A stretch of DNA of 64,000 nucleotides from Ctena decussata (taxonomy: Eukaryota > Mollusca > Bivalvia > Lucinida > Lucinidae): positions 1,932,001-1,996,000 of the forward strand of contig OZ022501.1 in NCBI GenBank assembly GCA_963989385.1, written 5' to 3'. Of this stretch, positions 31,926 through 42,775 are shown one piece after another. A program made the translations under genes and the position numbers. Positions within the stretch are counted from its first letter, which is position 1. The number at the start of each line of letters is the position of its first letter. Below the pieces are notes generated by a model. It made no database searches, was not told the origin of the DNA, and worked only from the letters and a program-made list of their open reading frames with translations.

Positions 31926-32160
31926 GAGCCGCTACGCAAGAAAACCAACAATGTGGCTGTGCGCTCAGCGAAGACTCAGATCAGCCTGGGCGGCCGTCCA
32001 GTTTCATCAGACTCTTCTTTAAGTGCTCAAAGGTAGCCAAGGGACTAAGCTACCTCCATGCGGACAGCGAAGACTCTGATCAGACTGGGCGGATGCCCAG
32101 GCTGATCTGAGTCTGCGCTGGGCGCACAACCACATTGTTGGTTTTGTCGTGTCGCGGCTC
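31926..32160. mobile_element. GAGCCGCGAC palindromic MITE, copy 6
   Basis: From GAGCCGCTACGCAAG to TCGTGTCGCGGCTC. Full core. Confidence 0.85.
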
Positions 32161-33069
32161 AGTTGTCTTATAGAAAATTGGTAGTCTTTGATTCTGGAAC
32201 TTCAAACCTTTTATGAAATACATCAGTTATATAGTCTCTTATCTGACGTAGCACGAATTCTTAATGCACGACTTTTTTTGCATGCAGAAAATTAGAATTT
32301 AGAAATAGGGTTTTACTAAAAAAATGCATTACAGTTACAGGCACCAAAATTCTGAAAAATGATATGTGTAGACCAAAATGTCAACAGGCACATGCCTATG
32401 CATACTGTCTTTCAAAGTCAATGAATTATATCGTTCTGTTTTTGTTTTATTTTGTAATTCTTCTACAGGATGTATAACAGAACCACTGTGAAGTTGAAAT
32501 ATGCTAAATTTTTGTGGAGGAGTATATATCAATACACGTGAAATTTTATGCAGATTTACTTGCCTATGGGTAAAATCCAAATGATCTATCTTGTTCCAAT
32601 AAATTTACCGGTACACGTAAATTGTAAAGATTCGCCTTTTTCATACATGTGAACTGGAAAAAAAAATATGCAACTGTGTTAAAAGAGATTCTCAAGAAGG
32701 TAACCTGAATGAGGATTAATCGTTTGTAGTAATTCGAGCAACAACATACAGGTACATGTGTTTGTGCTTCATTTGCAATCATTGTATTGAATAAAATGTC
32801 AATACTAATTGCTTTGTAGACATTGTTATGATAGCGAGTTTTGCCCACATTGTCGTTTCCTCTTTCTCTACGTAGAGTCAGGATGTCTTTTTTTATCCGG
32901 ACACAACGGAATAACGATTCTTAATTGTTTGAGAATGAATACCTCTTATTATTTGAACGGTGTAAATATCGTCTTCGTCATACCATCATAACTGTAGAAT
33001 AGCTGTGAGCGTATTCTACGCATATTAACGTCGACGTGCTATGCATATTGTTGCAGGTGTAATACATAT
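32161..33069. other. Unassigned sequence
   Basis: AT-rich, with no exon or repeat recognised. Confidence 0.45.
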
Positions 33070-33305
33070 GAGCCGCGACGCGAGAAAACCAACAATGTGG
33101 TTGTGCGCCCAGCGCAGACTCAGATCAGCCTGGGCATCCGCCCAGTCTGATCAGAGTCTTCGCTGTCCGCATGAGGGTAGCTGAGACCCTTAGCTACCCT
33201 TTAAGCGCTTAGGAAAGACTCTGCGCAGACTAGGCGGATGCCGATGCTGATCCCAGTCTGCGCAGGGCGCACGACCACATTGTTGGGTTTCTCGTGTCGC
33301 TGCTC
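33070..33305. mobile_element. GAGCCGCGAC palindromic MITE, copy 7
   Basis: From GAGCCGCGACGCGAG to CTCGTGTCGCTGCTC. Full core. Confidence 0.85.
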
Positions 33306-33669
33306 ATATGAGACTGAATGAAACTCTCGAACAAATAAGTTAATTTTCTATTCATGTAAGTTTTCCATGTAGTGTCTGCGATTACGTGCAGTCTGCATAG
33401 GGATGATATTTTTTCATACATAAACATTTACCGGCTCTCCAAGGACTTGTCCAAACAAGAAACGTTAGCAGATAGTTAAACAAAATCGAAGGACCCTGGA
33501 AATGTTAAGGTAATGAAACAAACCTGTGCAATCATTATTCTGACATGTTTTGTATGATCTATCGAAATCAATTCAGAAAGTCTGCGAATTTTAAAATCAG
33601 AGTGGCTAGTGACAGCCAATCTTCGAACAATTTGCTACTGACAGACCTCTGTAATAGCCAAACTCCTTA

Positions 33670-35028
33670 TACGAGGGGCATTTCAGAAATAATGTAAATG
33701 ATCTCATGGTAGTCTATTGGCTGATATTTAGCAGTGGCTTTATATATTATTGGAAAGGAAAATTCAAGTGCTTTAGAATGGTATGCGTTAAAAGAATTTC
33801 TAAGTCACTCTTGCATGACAGCACATGCTTATATAGCATAAGGGTGTGGATACTGGAAACTATACATTTTCACTGAAAGTCTCTCCTGTTCTTTTTCTGT
33901 TTTCTCAATGAGAAAATGATATATTTTAATAAAAAAACACGTAATACTGTCCTTTAAATGTAAAATAAGAAAATTATACAGAAATTGGTTCAAGATTTTA
34001 CACCAGTAACATAATAAACGAGATTTTATTCTCTGCTCTGTGGTTATAAATGCAAAGTTATTATAAATGCCTTTTACCGACAAATTGAGATTTTTGACTT
34101 ATTCACATCTAATTTCAACAAATGACTGGCATTTTATTACTGAAATGATTAGGTCATTATATATTGTAACGACTGGCATCAAATTACTGATGAAACTGGA
34201 TGATACGTGTGCAAACTCCACGCCGGAAGTTGCGAAGTAGCAGCAATTCATGTAAGATACAAAACAATAAAATGAAATTATCTTTTAATAAAAATACACA
34301 GGCTAATTATATTTAATGTTGCTTAATGCCAAACAGTAGAAAGACATATTGAAAACAAAATTCATACATAAAGAATTGCAAAACTTGTTATTTTATATGA
34401 CATACTGACATTGAAATATGTGGGTGGGTGGGGAAATTTATCGTAAAAATCAGGTAGGCCACTGACAAAAGAGCAAAACGTACCGTAAAAGATTATTTAT
34501 AACAGAAAACAGGCACGACGAATCAAATTTTATTTATTTTTTGTTTCACACCTGTCAGAAAACATTCACTTTCACTTAAATTGACCTCAATACCGAAGCT
34601 TAAACAGCTTACTATACATTTCAATTAAGTACAGGAAGTGACGTCATCAGAAATGCGCATTGCTCTATGATTAGCCTACTTTGCAAGGCAATTCTTATGT
34701 TTTAGCAAAGCTTATACAATGGTTTTCATATTGGAATATTTTCAGTATAACAGATAATATAGGTATCAATCCAGAGCTGCCTGTTGTTCAGAGTTAAGAA
34801 ATATGAATTTGTCTTCACATAAATATTCTGTCCGTTTCTACTCAGTGTCCTTACCCTTACACCAATTTTCAAGACATATTTCGAAGAAAATCCCATTGAC
34901 TCAAATTCTTTTAGTAAAAGCCATTGGGTGATATGTAACCCTAAAAGTTAAGAAATAAATTTTAAACATCGGTCAACATTTCAAGGAATGGCAGACTCAT
35001 TTACATTATTTCTGAAATGCCCCTCGTA
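33670..35028. mobile_element. Tc1/mariner-like TIR element without transposase
   Basis: A perfect 32-bp TIR beginning TACGAGGGGCATTTCAGAAA (33670-33701 and 34997-35028). TACGAGGGGC ends with TA targets are characteristic of mariner-type elements. The length, 1359 bp, equals a full mariner, but no transposase frame or DDD signature can be read. The interior is AT-rich filler. Confidence 0.8.
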
Positions 35029-35183
35029 TTTGCTAGTGACAGATGCATTTTACCAACCCAATGGTTTCAAATGAACTGAATATAGCCACTTTTCATCAGT
35101 TGGCAAAGAAATAGTGTGGCTGTAGCACACGCATACCTCCGTTTCTATTAAAGTAGAATGGTGGAAAGAAATCTAGAAATGCT

Positions 35184-35924
35184 TTGTTTTTGCGATTTCC
35201 CAGTAAGGATGCAATGGCCTACTCAGACGGCGTAGTCCGCAAAAATATCTCATGTAAACTTGGAATTAAGGGTACTGCAGAGCTCGGCTCATCTGCCTCA
35301 TTCCTGAATTGTTATGTCTTTATTGACAATGGAAAACTTGTTACTAGGCTTTATGATAAGACGGACGGCTTCAATTTTCCCATAGTTAACTTTCCATTTC
35401 TGAGTAGAAATATTCCTTCCGCATTTCGTACGGAGTTTATGTCTCTCAGTTACCTAAGTTAGAGCCTGTTTCAACTATCAAGACTGTCGATAGAGGGAAG
35501 CTACTCACCAGCAAATTGTTGCCACAGGGTTATCGCAGAGCAAAGCATGTGTGAACTCGTAAACATGTCTATGGAAGACAGCATGACCTCTTGTTCCCTA
35601 CAATGTGGCCGTTTCTAAACTTATTTCTGACCTGATGTCCACGGCCGAAACATAGTATGGCTTTCAGTTAGCGCGCTTTCAGTTTCACTGACTTTTCCAT
35701 CAGATATATGGACATGACGGATGTATTATAATAGGCAGGTGATGCTTACTACTCGCGAGCACCTGATCGCATTTGCTTTTTTGGGGGTCCATGTATGTCT
35801 ATCTCATTATTTCGGATTTATCGATGTTTATCGATTTGTTCACTTTGGCCGCTCTACTTGTTTTGTGCCGTGTGGCGGCCGTTAAACGTCTCTCCGTATA
35901 TCGTCCATATTGAAGATTATATAT
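35184..35924 (+). pseudogene. RT-element remnant A
   Basis: The frame 35184-35462 contains LNCYVFIDNGKLVTRLYDKT and FNFPIVNFPFLSRNIPSA, the post-YXDD block of an RT related to 3182-4144 but of another subfamily. Beyond 35462 the homology continues through stops (KLLTSKLLPQGYRRAKH-like). MITE copy 8 interrupts it at 35925. Confidence 0.7.
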
Positions 35925-36160
35925 GAGCCGCGACACGACAAAACCAACAATGTGGTTGTGCGGCCAGCGCAGACTCAGATCAGCCTGGGCATCAGCCCAA
36001 TCTGATCAGACTCTTTGCGAAGCCCTTAAAGGGTAGCTAAGAGTCTAAGCTACCTTCATGCGGACAGCGAAGACTTTGATCAGACTGGGCGGATGCCCAG
36101 GCTGATCTGAGTCTGCGCTGGGCGCACAACCACATTGTTGGTTTTCTCGCGTCGCGGCTC
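35925..36160. mobile_element. GAGCCGCGAC palindromic MITE, copy 8
   Basis: Complete copy nested in RT-element remnant A, from GAGCCGCGACACGAC to CGCGTCGCGGCTC. Confidence 0.9.
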
Positions 36161-36560
36161 ATATTATGTTTGTCCTTTCAGATCAGAATATATATTATGA
36201 GAATTTATAACGTTTTTGTTTGTTTAGACTTCCATTCCATGATGTTATATTGTGCTGTGTCCGCTTGTCTATGGTCTCTGGCGGTTTGGTCACCTGTATT
36301 TCCCTCCAATCTGCCTTCTGATTTGTTTTGTTTTATAATTAAAATCAAGAAATAAGTAAAAAATAGATGTTGATGCTGTTATTGGGGTAGCCGAATGACC
36401 ATCAGTTTGGGAAAGAGCTGCTCATTCGGTTTACTGTACGTGTCTTTCGTAAACTGTGTCAATTTCTGTGTGTATGTGCTTCTTTCCCTATTAGTTTTGA
36501 GAGCGGAATGAGGGATTCGATTGTATTAATTCCTAATCAATGCCAATCTTTTTACTTTAT
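36161..36560 (+). repeat. RT-element 3' tail, copy
   Basis: Continues remnant A after the MITE. Landmarks: GATGTTATATTGTGCTGTGT, GGTTTGGTCACCTGTATT, GGGAAAGAGCTGCTCATTCG, GATTCGATTGTATTAATTCC. Close to 37735-38040. Confidence 0.75.
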
Positions 36561-37072
36561 ATTCTAGACCACCGCCTTTTATTCATTTGGACCCCTTTTA
36601 GATACTTATCAGTCTTTCAGTCGACTGCCTCATCAAAACTAAGAAATTACCATGCGTTGTCACCAGATTATTCGAGGTCACTGTTGAGGCTTGAATAACC
36701 GGAACTTCGAAGTATAGCCCATGGTCCTTCTTTTGAATGTGTTTTCTGCTCTTAAAGAAACTCTTTTAAATTTTAATTTGAGACATCTAGATAATATTTG
36801 CTATTTACAGATGTCTTGCACCGGCAAATTCAGCGACTATTGGCTAATGACAGACGTCTGTCAGTAGCATATTTAACGAAAATTGACTTGTGACAGACGA
36901 CTGGCAGCAACAAATATAATATATATTGGCTAGTGACGGACGTCTGTCACTAGCTTCTTCCATACAATAAAAATGTCAGTTACCCTGCATTTCGTATTGT
37001 AACGTCATTGCCGCAATCCCGTGATAGAATGGTATTGACGCTATTAAAATACAAATGTATTCATACCAAATT
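36561..37072. repeat. Tail debris and GACAGACGTCTGTC palindromes
   Basis: Contains GACAGACGTCTGTCAG (36851) and GACGGACGTCTGTCACTAGC (36937). Similar GCTAGTGACAGA pieces flank the mariner-like element at 33600-33670 and 35025, so an older palindromic repeat was probably split by it. Confidence 0.45.
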
Positions 37073-37074
37073 TA

Positions 37075-37428
37075 GTGCGACGGACGCGCGTTTCTGTCTT
37101 TAACTTCTTCGGTGACGCTAAACCCCAAAGGTTTGAAAGAAAAGATATAATTGCAGGTCTCAGCAGGCAGCGAGCATCCCTCTCCGAGCCACACTTATTG
37201 TCGTATTCCGCGGGACACAAAAGCTGTAGACATCAGGTAAAAGACGCCTACGTATTAACCCGCGAGCGCAGGCGTCCCCTGTCGAACCACCTCAACCCCT
37301 GCATCTCGAGAAAGGCGACAGACAAGGGCATCAGGAAAGTGATGTCCGATGCAGCAAGAACCGGCAAAAAACCAAAAACAACTCAAAAGAATGGAAGCAA
37401 AACTCCGCTAAGATTCATGTCGCTATGA
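37075..37428 (+). CDS. Hypothetical 117-residue basic ORF
   Basis: The frame is GC-richer than its surroundings and encodes a basic protein (RRTRVSVFNFFGDAKPQRFE ... KKPKTTQKNGSKTPLRFMSL). An AATAAA lies at 37485, about 57 bp after the stop. The first 140 bp are duplicated at 19340-19505, but a 1-bp difference puts the two copies in different frames over the second half. It may be a retro-copied gene piece or part of a transposon. Not recognised. Confidence 0.3.
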   Translation: MRRTRVSVFNFFGDAKPQRFERKDIIAGLSRQRASLSEPHLLSYSAGHKSCRHQVKDAYVLTRERRRPLSNHLNPCISRKATDKGIRKVMSDAARTGKKPKTTQKNGSKTPLRFMSL

Positions 37429-37499
37429 CAAGTCAGTCTTTGTTTTGGAATAATTAAGAAATTTTACCAGACATATATCAAATTGAATAAAGTATTTAA

Positions 37500-38420
37500 A
37501 TCAGTATTTAAGTAGTGACACAAATGCCTGAGAACCAGAATCAACACTGATACACTGAGTTTATGTTTCTCAGCCAGTCCACTATGCTAGAGCCTGTTTA
37601 ATTTATCAAGACTTTGCTGAAAGAGGGAAGCAGATGGTGAGGTATGGGCCTAGTAAAACTAGTTTAAGCCCCCCCCCCCTCCCAGTAATCTTTTGCTGAC
37701 CATTCCAAGGCGGTACTTCTGTTGCGGTTCCTTGATGTTATATTGTGCTATTTCAGCTTGGCTATGGTCTCTGACGGTTTGGTCACCTGTATTGCTGCCC
37801 AGTCTGCCTTCTGTTTTATTTTGTTTTGTAATCAAAATAAAAGATAAGTAAAATTAAATGTCGATGCTGTTATTGGGGTAGCTGAATGACCATCTGGGAA
37901 AGAGTTGCTCATTTGGTCTACTGTGCTTGTCATTCGTAAACTTGTGTCAATTTCTGTGTGCATGTGCTTCTTTCCCTATTGGTTTTGAGAGCTGAATGTG
38001 GAATTTGATTGTGTAAATTCCTGATCATTGCATTTTTTAAGTTCACTCGTAAACTGTTAAAGCAGGGTTATCAAATAGCAAAGCTTGTTTCGACAGTTAA
38101 AAAAAGGAGACGCCATGACCTCGTTGGTCCCTACTATGTGGCCGTTTCTTAACTAATCTCCGATTTGATGGCCTCAGCTAAGTTACACTTTCAAATACCG
38201 GACTTTCATTTTCACTGACTTTTTCCACTGACACATAGATATGGCGGATGTATAACAATAGGCAGGTGATACTTACTACCCGCGGGTACCTGATCGCACC
38301 TCTGTTTTGGGGTACATGTCTTTGTATCTAAAATATTCCGGAATTGTCTATGTTTAAATGATTTACGAGTTTGGACTTATGATTTGGGTACTTTGACCAC
38401 TTTCATTTAAGTCCACAGTG
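37500..38420 (+). pseudogene. RT-element remnants B with 3' tail
   Basis: 37540-37630 and 38040-38260 carry broken RT C-terminal sequence. Between them, 37660-38040 is a tail with a poly-C stretch and the same landmarks as 36161-36560. Many stops and frame changes. Confidence 0.65.
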
Positions 38421-38620
38421 CTTTATCAATGGCCGTTTCAAAGCCGTATTTCTGTTTTGGTTTACTATGATCGTCTTTGTTCGTCGGCTATCAGTCATTA
38501 CATTTGTATACATTATTTACGATAGCCTCGTGTTCATCTGCTTAGAAGGCGCTTACTATCTGTTTATTGTTTTTCTTAGCTATTTGGTGTTTAGGGCAGG
38601 ATGTGGAAACCGATTCCTTG

Positions 38621-38826
38621 GGCGGTATTCATAAAACGACTTAAGTGGTTGCTATGCTGTTGCTAAGGTAGAATTTCCCTACAACTAAGAAATTTGCTCA
38701 TGAGGAACAGTCTGAAAAAGACTGTTCCTCCAGAGCAAAATTCATAGTTGTAGGGAAACTCCTTCATAGAAATTTAGCCTTAGTAACAGCATAGCAACCA
38801 CTTAAGTCGTTTTATAAATATGGCGC
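38621..38826. mobile_element. Palindromic MITE (ATAAAACGACTT family), copy 2
   Basis: Nearly a complete palindrome. ATAAAACGACTTAAGTGGTT and AACCACTTAAGTCGTTTTAT form the ends, with GAGGAACAGTC / GACTGTTCCTC at the centre. About 206 bp, no coding capacity. Confidence 0.85.
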
Positions 38827-39019
38827 CAGATCGTTACTTCTCGTATACTTAGTACTCTGTTAGTCCCTCATAGAATGCCCAGCGTCTTTAAAAGGTCGAT
38901 AGGTTTACATTTTAAACTCCTAGCAGCTTGCCTGTTTTCAGAGACATTTAAAGAAATGAAAAAGCGATATCCTTACTTAATATGTCAGTTAGAGACCTCT
39001 GTGTTATCGACACCGACAT

Positions 39020-39180
39020 GCGATATGTGTCATTTATGTGATACCTTGAAACTTTGAAACTATTTTAACTATTCATAATCTAGAGTTACAGGTCAGCTAG
39101 CAGTGTTTTTTAGTTTTCTAGTTTTTCTTCGCATACCTTTCAAGTCTGCGTGCAAACTTTAACGTTACTTATGGTGACAA
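39020..39180 (+). repeat. Segment repeated at 48920-49080
   Basis: About 150 bp in direct orientation. Shared blocks include GATACCTTGAAACTTTG and ATACCTTTCAAGTCTGCGTG (ATACCTTTCAAGATTGCGTG in the other). Noncoding; nature unknown. Confidence 0.5.
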
Positions 39181-39419
39181 GCAATGATTGTAGACATCAA
39201 GGGCGGCGCTAAACTGTTCACCACACTAAAGCGTCCGTGACGTCTTGAATTATTGCTTGTCATGTTAAGGGGTCTGTCATGAACACACAAAAATACTGGC
39301 AGTCTTTTTAGATAAGGCCCAGAACAGGTCAGTGTTGTCGCGGAGCGTGGCTTGTGTCGATCCTTGTGTCTCCTTAAGGGGACGCCATCGATTTTTTATC
39401 CGTTAAGTGTGACCTCTTC

Positions 39420-40440
39420 TGGACGTATTTCCGACTTGTTGGCCACAGCCGAAACGTAGCGTTACTTTTAGTTGCCAGGCTTCAAATTAACTAATTACAT
39501 GGACACGGCGGGTAACGCCAAGAGCTCGACCGCAGCGGAATGTGGGATTTGATTGTATCAATTCCTGATTATTGCCTATCTTTTTACTTCACATGGAGAG
39601 AAAGGAAGCGGTAATAAAAAGCATTGAAGCTTCTATCAAATGTTTTCGAATTGGGGAACAACATTCACAAGGTCAACATAAGAAAAACTAGATCTCCTTT
39701 TCCCCAAGCAATCATGTTTTAGCAAAATCAACCTCTTTGTTACTACAGAGTAGTAACATATTTACGCGAAATCAACCTCTTTGTTACCACAGGGTAGTAG
39801 TAGCATAAGAGGGAAGACTTGAATTTCCCGCGAGTTAATTTTCCATTAGAATATTCCTTCGGCACCTGCATGCGGAGTTAATATCTCTCAGTTGGTCCGC
39901 TGTGCTAGAGCCTATTTCAGCTATCAAGACTTTTTGTTAGAAGGAAGCTACTCACCAGCAAATTGCTGTCACAAGGTTATCGTAGAACCAAACATGTGTC
40001 AACTCTTAAAACGCTCTTTGGGAGACACCATGGCCTCGTTGATTCCTACAATATGGCCGTTTCTAAGGTTATTTCCAACCAAATGGCCACGGCGGAAACA
40101 TAATACGGCTTTCAATGCCCGGACTTTCATTTTTACTGACTTTCCCATCAGATATATAGGCATGGCGGGTGCTAGGGGCGTGGCTAGCGTCGCACATTTC
40201 ATTACTAGTCATGAACAGACTCAATTAAACCGAGTCCGCTAATTTCTGTTCTTTGGTGTGCTCCTTGCTTCCAAAGGATCTTACTTTTCAAAAAATGTTT
40301 ATTACAATAGGCAGGAGATGTTTACTGCTCGCGAACAGATGATCGAACTTCGTTTTGTCGGATTTGTCGAAGTTTATATGGATTATATGAGTTCGGACTT
40401 ATGATTTTGGTACTTTTACCGCTCTCCTTACCATAACATC
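39420..40440 (+). pseudogene. RT-element remnants C
   Basis: 39840-40100 can be read in pieces as LLTSKLLSQGYRRTKHVSTL and FGRHHGLVDSYNMAVSKVIS, the conserved RT C-terminal region, with stops and shifts. A short tail piece (GGGATTTGATTGTATCAATT) is at 39542. Confidence 0.65.
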
Positions 40441-41260
40441 TGTATGTACCTTCAAATTACACATAATATTAGCGAGCTAACACAACCAGATCCCATATCC
40501 TGCCCTCAACGCAAAAATGTAAAAGAAACATGCACACAGTGTGACAGCAGTATATGCGCGCAGGGTAAACTGAACGAACAGCTCTTTTCCAGACAGGTAG
40601 TCATTAAGTACTCTATCTGAATTTTATTTATTTATTTATTTTATTTTTTGAGTATTTATTACACTTTTGAACAATACTGTGCATATGGAGGAGGCGCTTA
40701 CTATTCCAGATGTTACGCTTTTTTAAATTATTGCTACTCTAATGACAGGACGGTCGACTTCAATTTTCCCAGAGTTAAGATTCCAGTTTTAGCTGAATTT
40801 CCTCGGCACCTGCATGCAAAGTTTTTCAGTCCTATTTTTTTTTTATTTTATTTCAGACAGCACTTAAAAAACTACAAACAACAAGTTATACCGCAAGTTA
40901 CGCAAATGGGATTCGGCAGTCTGAAAGAATAAAAAGTAAAACAATAGGCAATGGTCAGGAATTGATACAATTAAAACACACATCCCGCTCTCAACCAAAA
41001 GGGAAAGAAGCATACATACGAAAGTTCACGAAAGACACGCACGCTAAACCGAAGGAGCAGCTCTTTCCAAAACAGGTGGTCATTCAGCTACCATAAATAA
41101 AAACAGCAGCAGCATCTATTTTTACCTATTTTTATTTTGAATTTTAAACAAAACAAAACAAAATTCAGAATGAGCAGCTGATCGGTTGACCAGACTGCTA
41201 GAGACTATAGACAAGCGGGCATAACAAAGACAAACTCCGGCTTCAATCAACTAACAGCTA
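40440..41260 (-). pseudogene. RT-element tails and fragment D (inverted)
   Basis: Two minus-strand tail copies (40440-40620 and 40930-41250) flank a plus-strand RT scrap (40640-40830). Landmarks on the plus strand include GAGCAGCTCTTTCCAAAACA and GGTGGTCATTCAGCTACC. Confidence 0.6.
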
Positions 41261-41651
41261 CCAAATTTTCACTTTTGGCAATCATTTACTCATTTTTCTA
41301 AGTTTTTGCACTGTTTGCAGTAGTTATCATTTAAATTATTAACCATGCCTGATGTAGATGTCTGTGGATAACTAGAAATTGAGAAAACAGGCTCAAGTTA
41401 TATATCTGTTTCAAACAGCTTCAATCTTTTCTCTTTTGGCAATCATTTACTCATCTTTCTAAGTTTTTGCAATGTTTGCAGTAGCTATCCGTTCATGACC
41501 ACTATCATCCGTCCCGTTTACTGAGGCTTTGAATCTTATGCTTTTATGCGTTTGATAGACCTGTTTCAGTTTAATTTGTAGAACACATATGTGAGAAATT
41601 TCTTTAATACCTAATCCCCTCATACCTCACCTCTCAATGCAAAACATAAAT

Positions 41652-41885
41652 GAGCGCGACCGAGAAAATCAACAAAGTGGTTATGCGCCAAGCGCAGACT
41701 CAGATCAGCCTGGGCTTCCTTCCTGCCTGAACAGACCCTTCGCTAAGTGCTAAAAGGGGAGCTAAGGGTCTTAGGTACCTCCATGCGGACAGCGAAGGCT
41801 CTGCTCAGACTGGGCGGGTGCCCAGGCTGATCTAAGTCTGCGCTGGGCGCACAACCTCTTTGTTGATTTTGTCGTGTCGCGGCTC
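41652..41885. mobile_element. GAGCCGCGAC palindromic MITE, copy 9
   Basis: From GAGCGCGACCGAGAA to TCGTGTCGCGGCTC. Confidence 0.85.
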
Positions 41886-42083
41886 AAATAAGGTCTAGGT
41901 AGCCTGTAAATGTTTTGCCATCGGGCACTAGGTTGCTGCATCTATAAAAGTCTGCTGTACAAAAGCCAACTAAAAGACTGAAGTCATAAAAATATGAATT
42001 CTTATTTTTCTCTTTTGAGCTTCTCTTTTAAGTTGGCCATGTCAATGTGCAACACGCAGGCTACATCAAATGAAAAATTATAT

Positions 42084-42279
42084 GAGCCGCGACGCAACAA
42101 AAACAACAAAGTGGCATGTGTGCCCAGCAAAGACTCCGATCAGCCTGCGCAGCCGCCCATTCTGATCAGAGTCTTCGCTGTCCGCATGAAGCTTGCTTAA
42201 ACCCTTAGCTACCCTTTCAGCGCATAGCGAAGACTCTGGGTGCACATGCCACTTTGTTTGTTTTCTTGTGTCGCGGCTC
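42084..42279. mobile_element. GAGCCGCGAC palindromic MITE, copy 10 (internally deleted)
   Basis: Both ends are intact (GAGCCGCGACGCAAC ... TTGTGTCGCGGCTC), but part of the second half is missing, giving 196 bp instead of about 236. Confidence 0.85.
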
Positions 42280-42587
42280 ACATTATCTGCCCTACTTATG
42301 ATATTTTTGCAACTGGATTTGGAACGACACGATAAAATTAGACGCCTTTTTTCTATCTTACTTGTCTACGTGCAGCTGTACATTTGTGTGCGGATGCTGA
42401 TAGACATTCGCGATGCGGGTGCAAGCTTATTAGAATAACAAGCCGCATCTCAAGGAAACAACTTTCATTTAAAAGTATTTCGAACACAACTGTATGTCTT
42501 AGTTCTTTGCTACATGGTTGTCCTTACGATGACTCATTCACTGCAGTTCGAACAATGTCTGGAATGATACAACCTAGGTCAGCCTGG

Positions 42588-42595
42588 TATATATA
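42588..42595 (+). promoter_or_regulatory. TATA-like box of defensin-like gene 2
   Basis: TATATATA 126-133 bp before the ATG. The block CATATCAAATAAC (42632) downstream is shared with gene 1. Confidence 0.4.
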
Positions 42596-42720
42596 CAAGT
42601 CATATGATGCACCAAGGGGTAATCTGCACTGCATATCAAATAACCTAGTGTGTGCACTGTCAAATAGTTAAAAGTATTCATAGAGACGTATTGCGGGTTC
42701 GAGACAAAACTAACATCAAA

Positions 42721-42775
42721 ATGAGAAACATAATTTTGCTTTGCTTGCTTTTCTCTATTAGCATACACAATGCAT
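42721..42775 (+). CDS. Defensin-like gene 2, exon 1 (signal peptide)
   Basis: ATG after ATCAAA, hydrophobic core, donor GCAT|GTAAGT in phase 1. Same length as exon 1 of gene 1. Confidence 0.8.
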
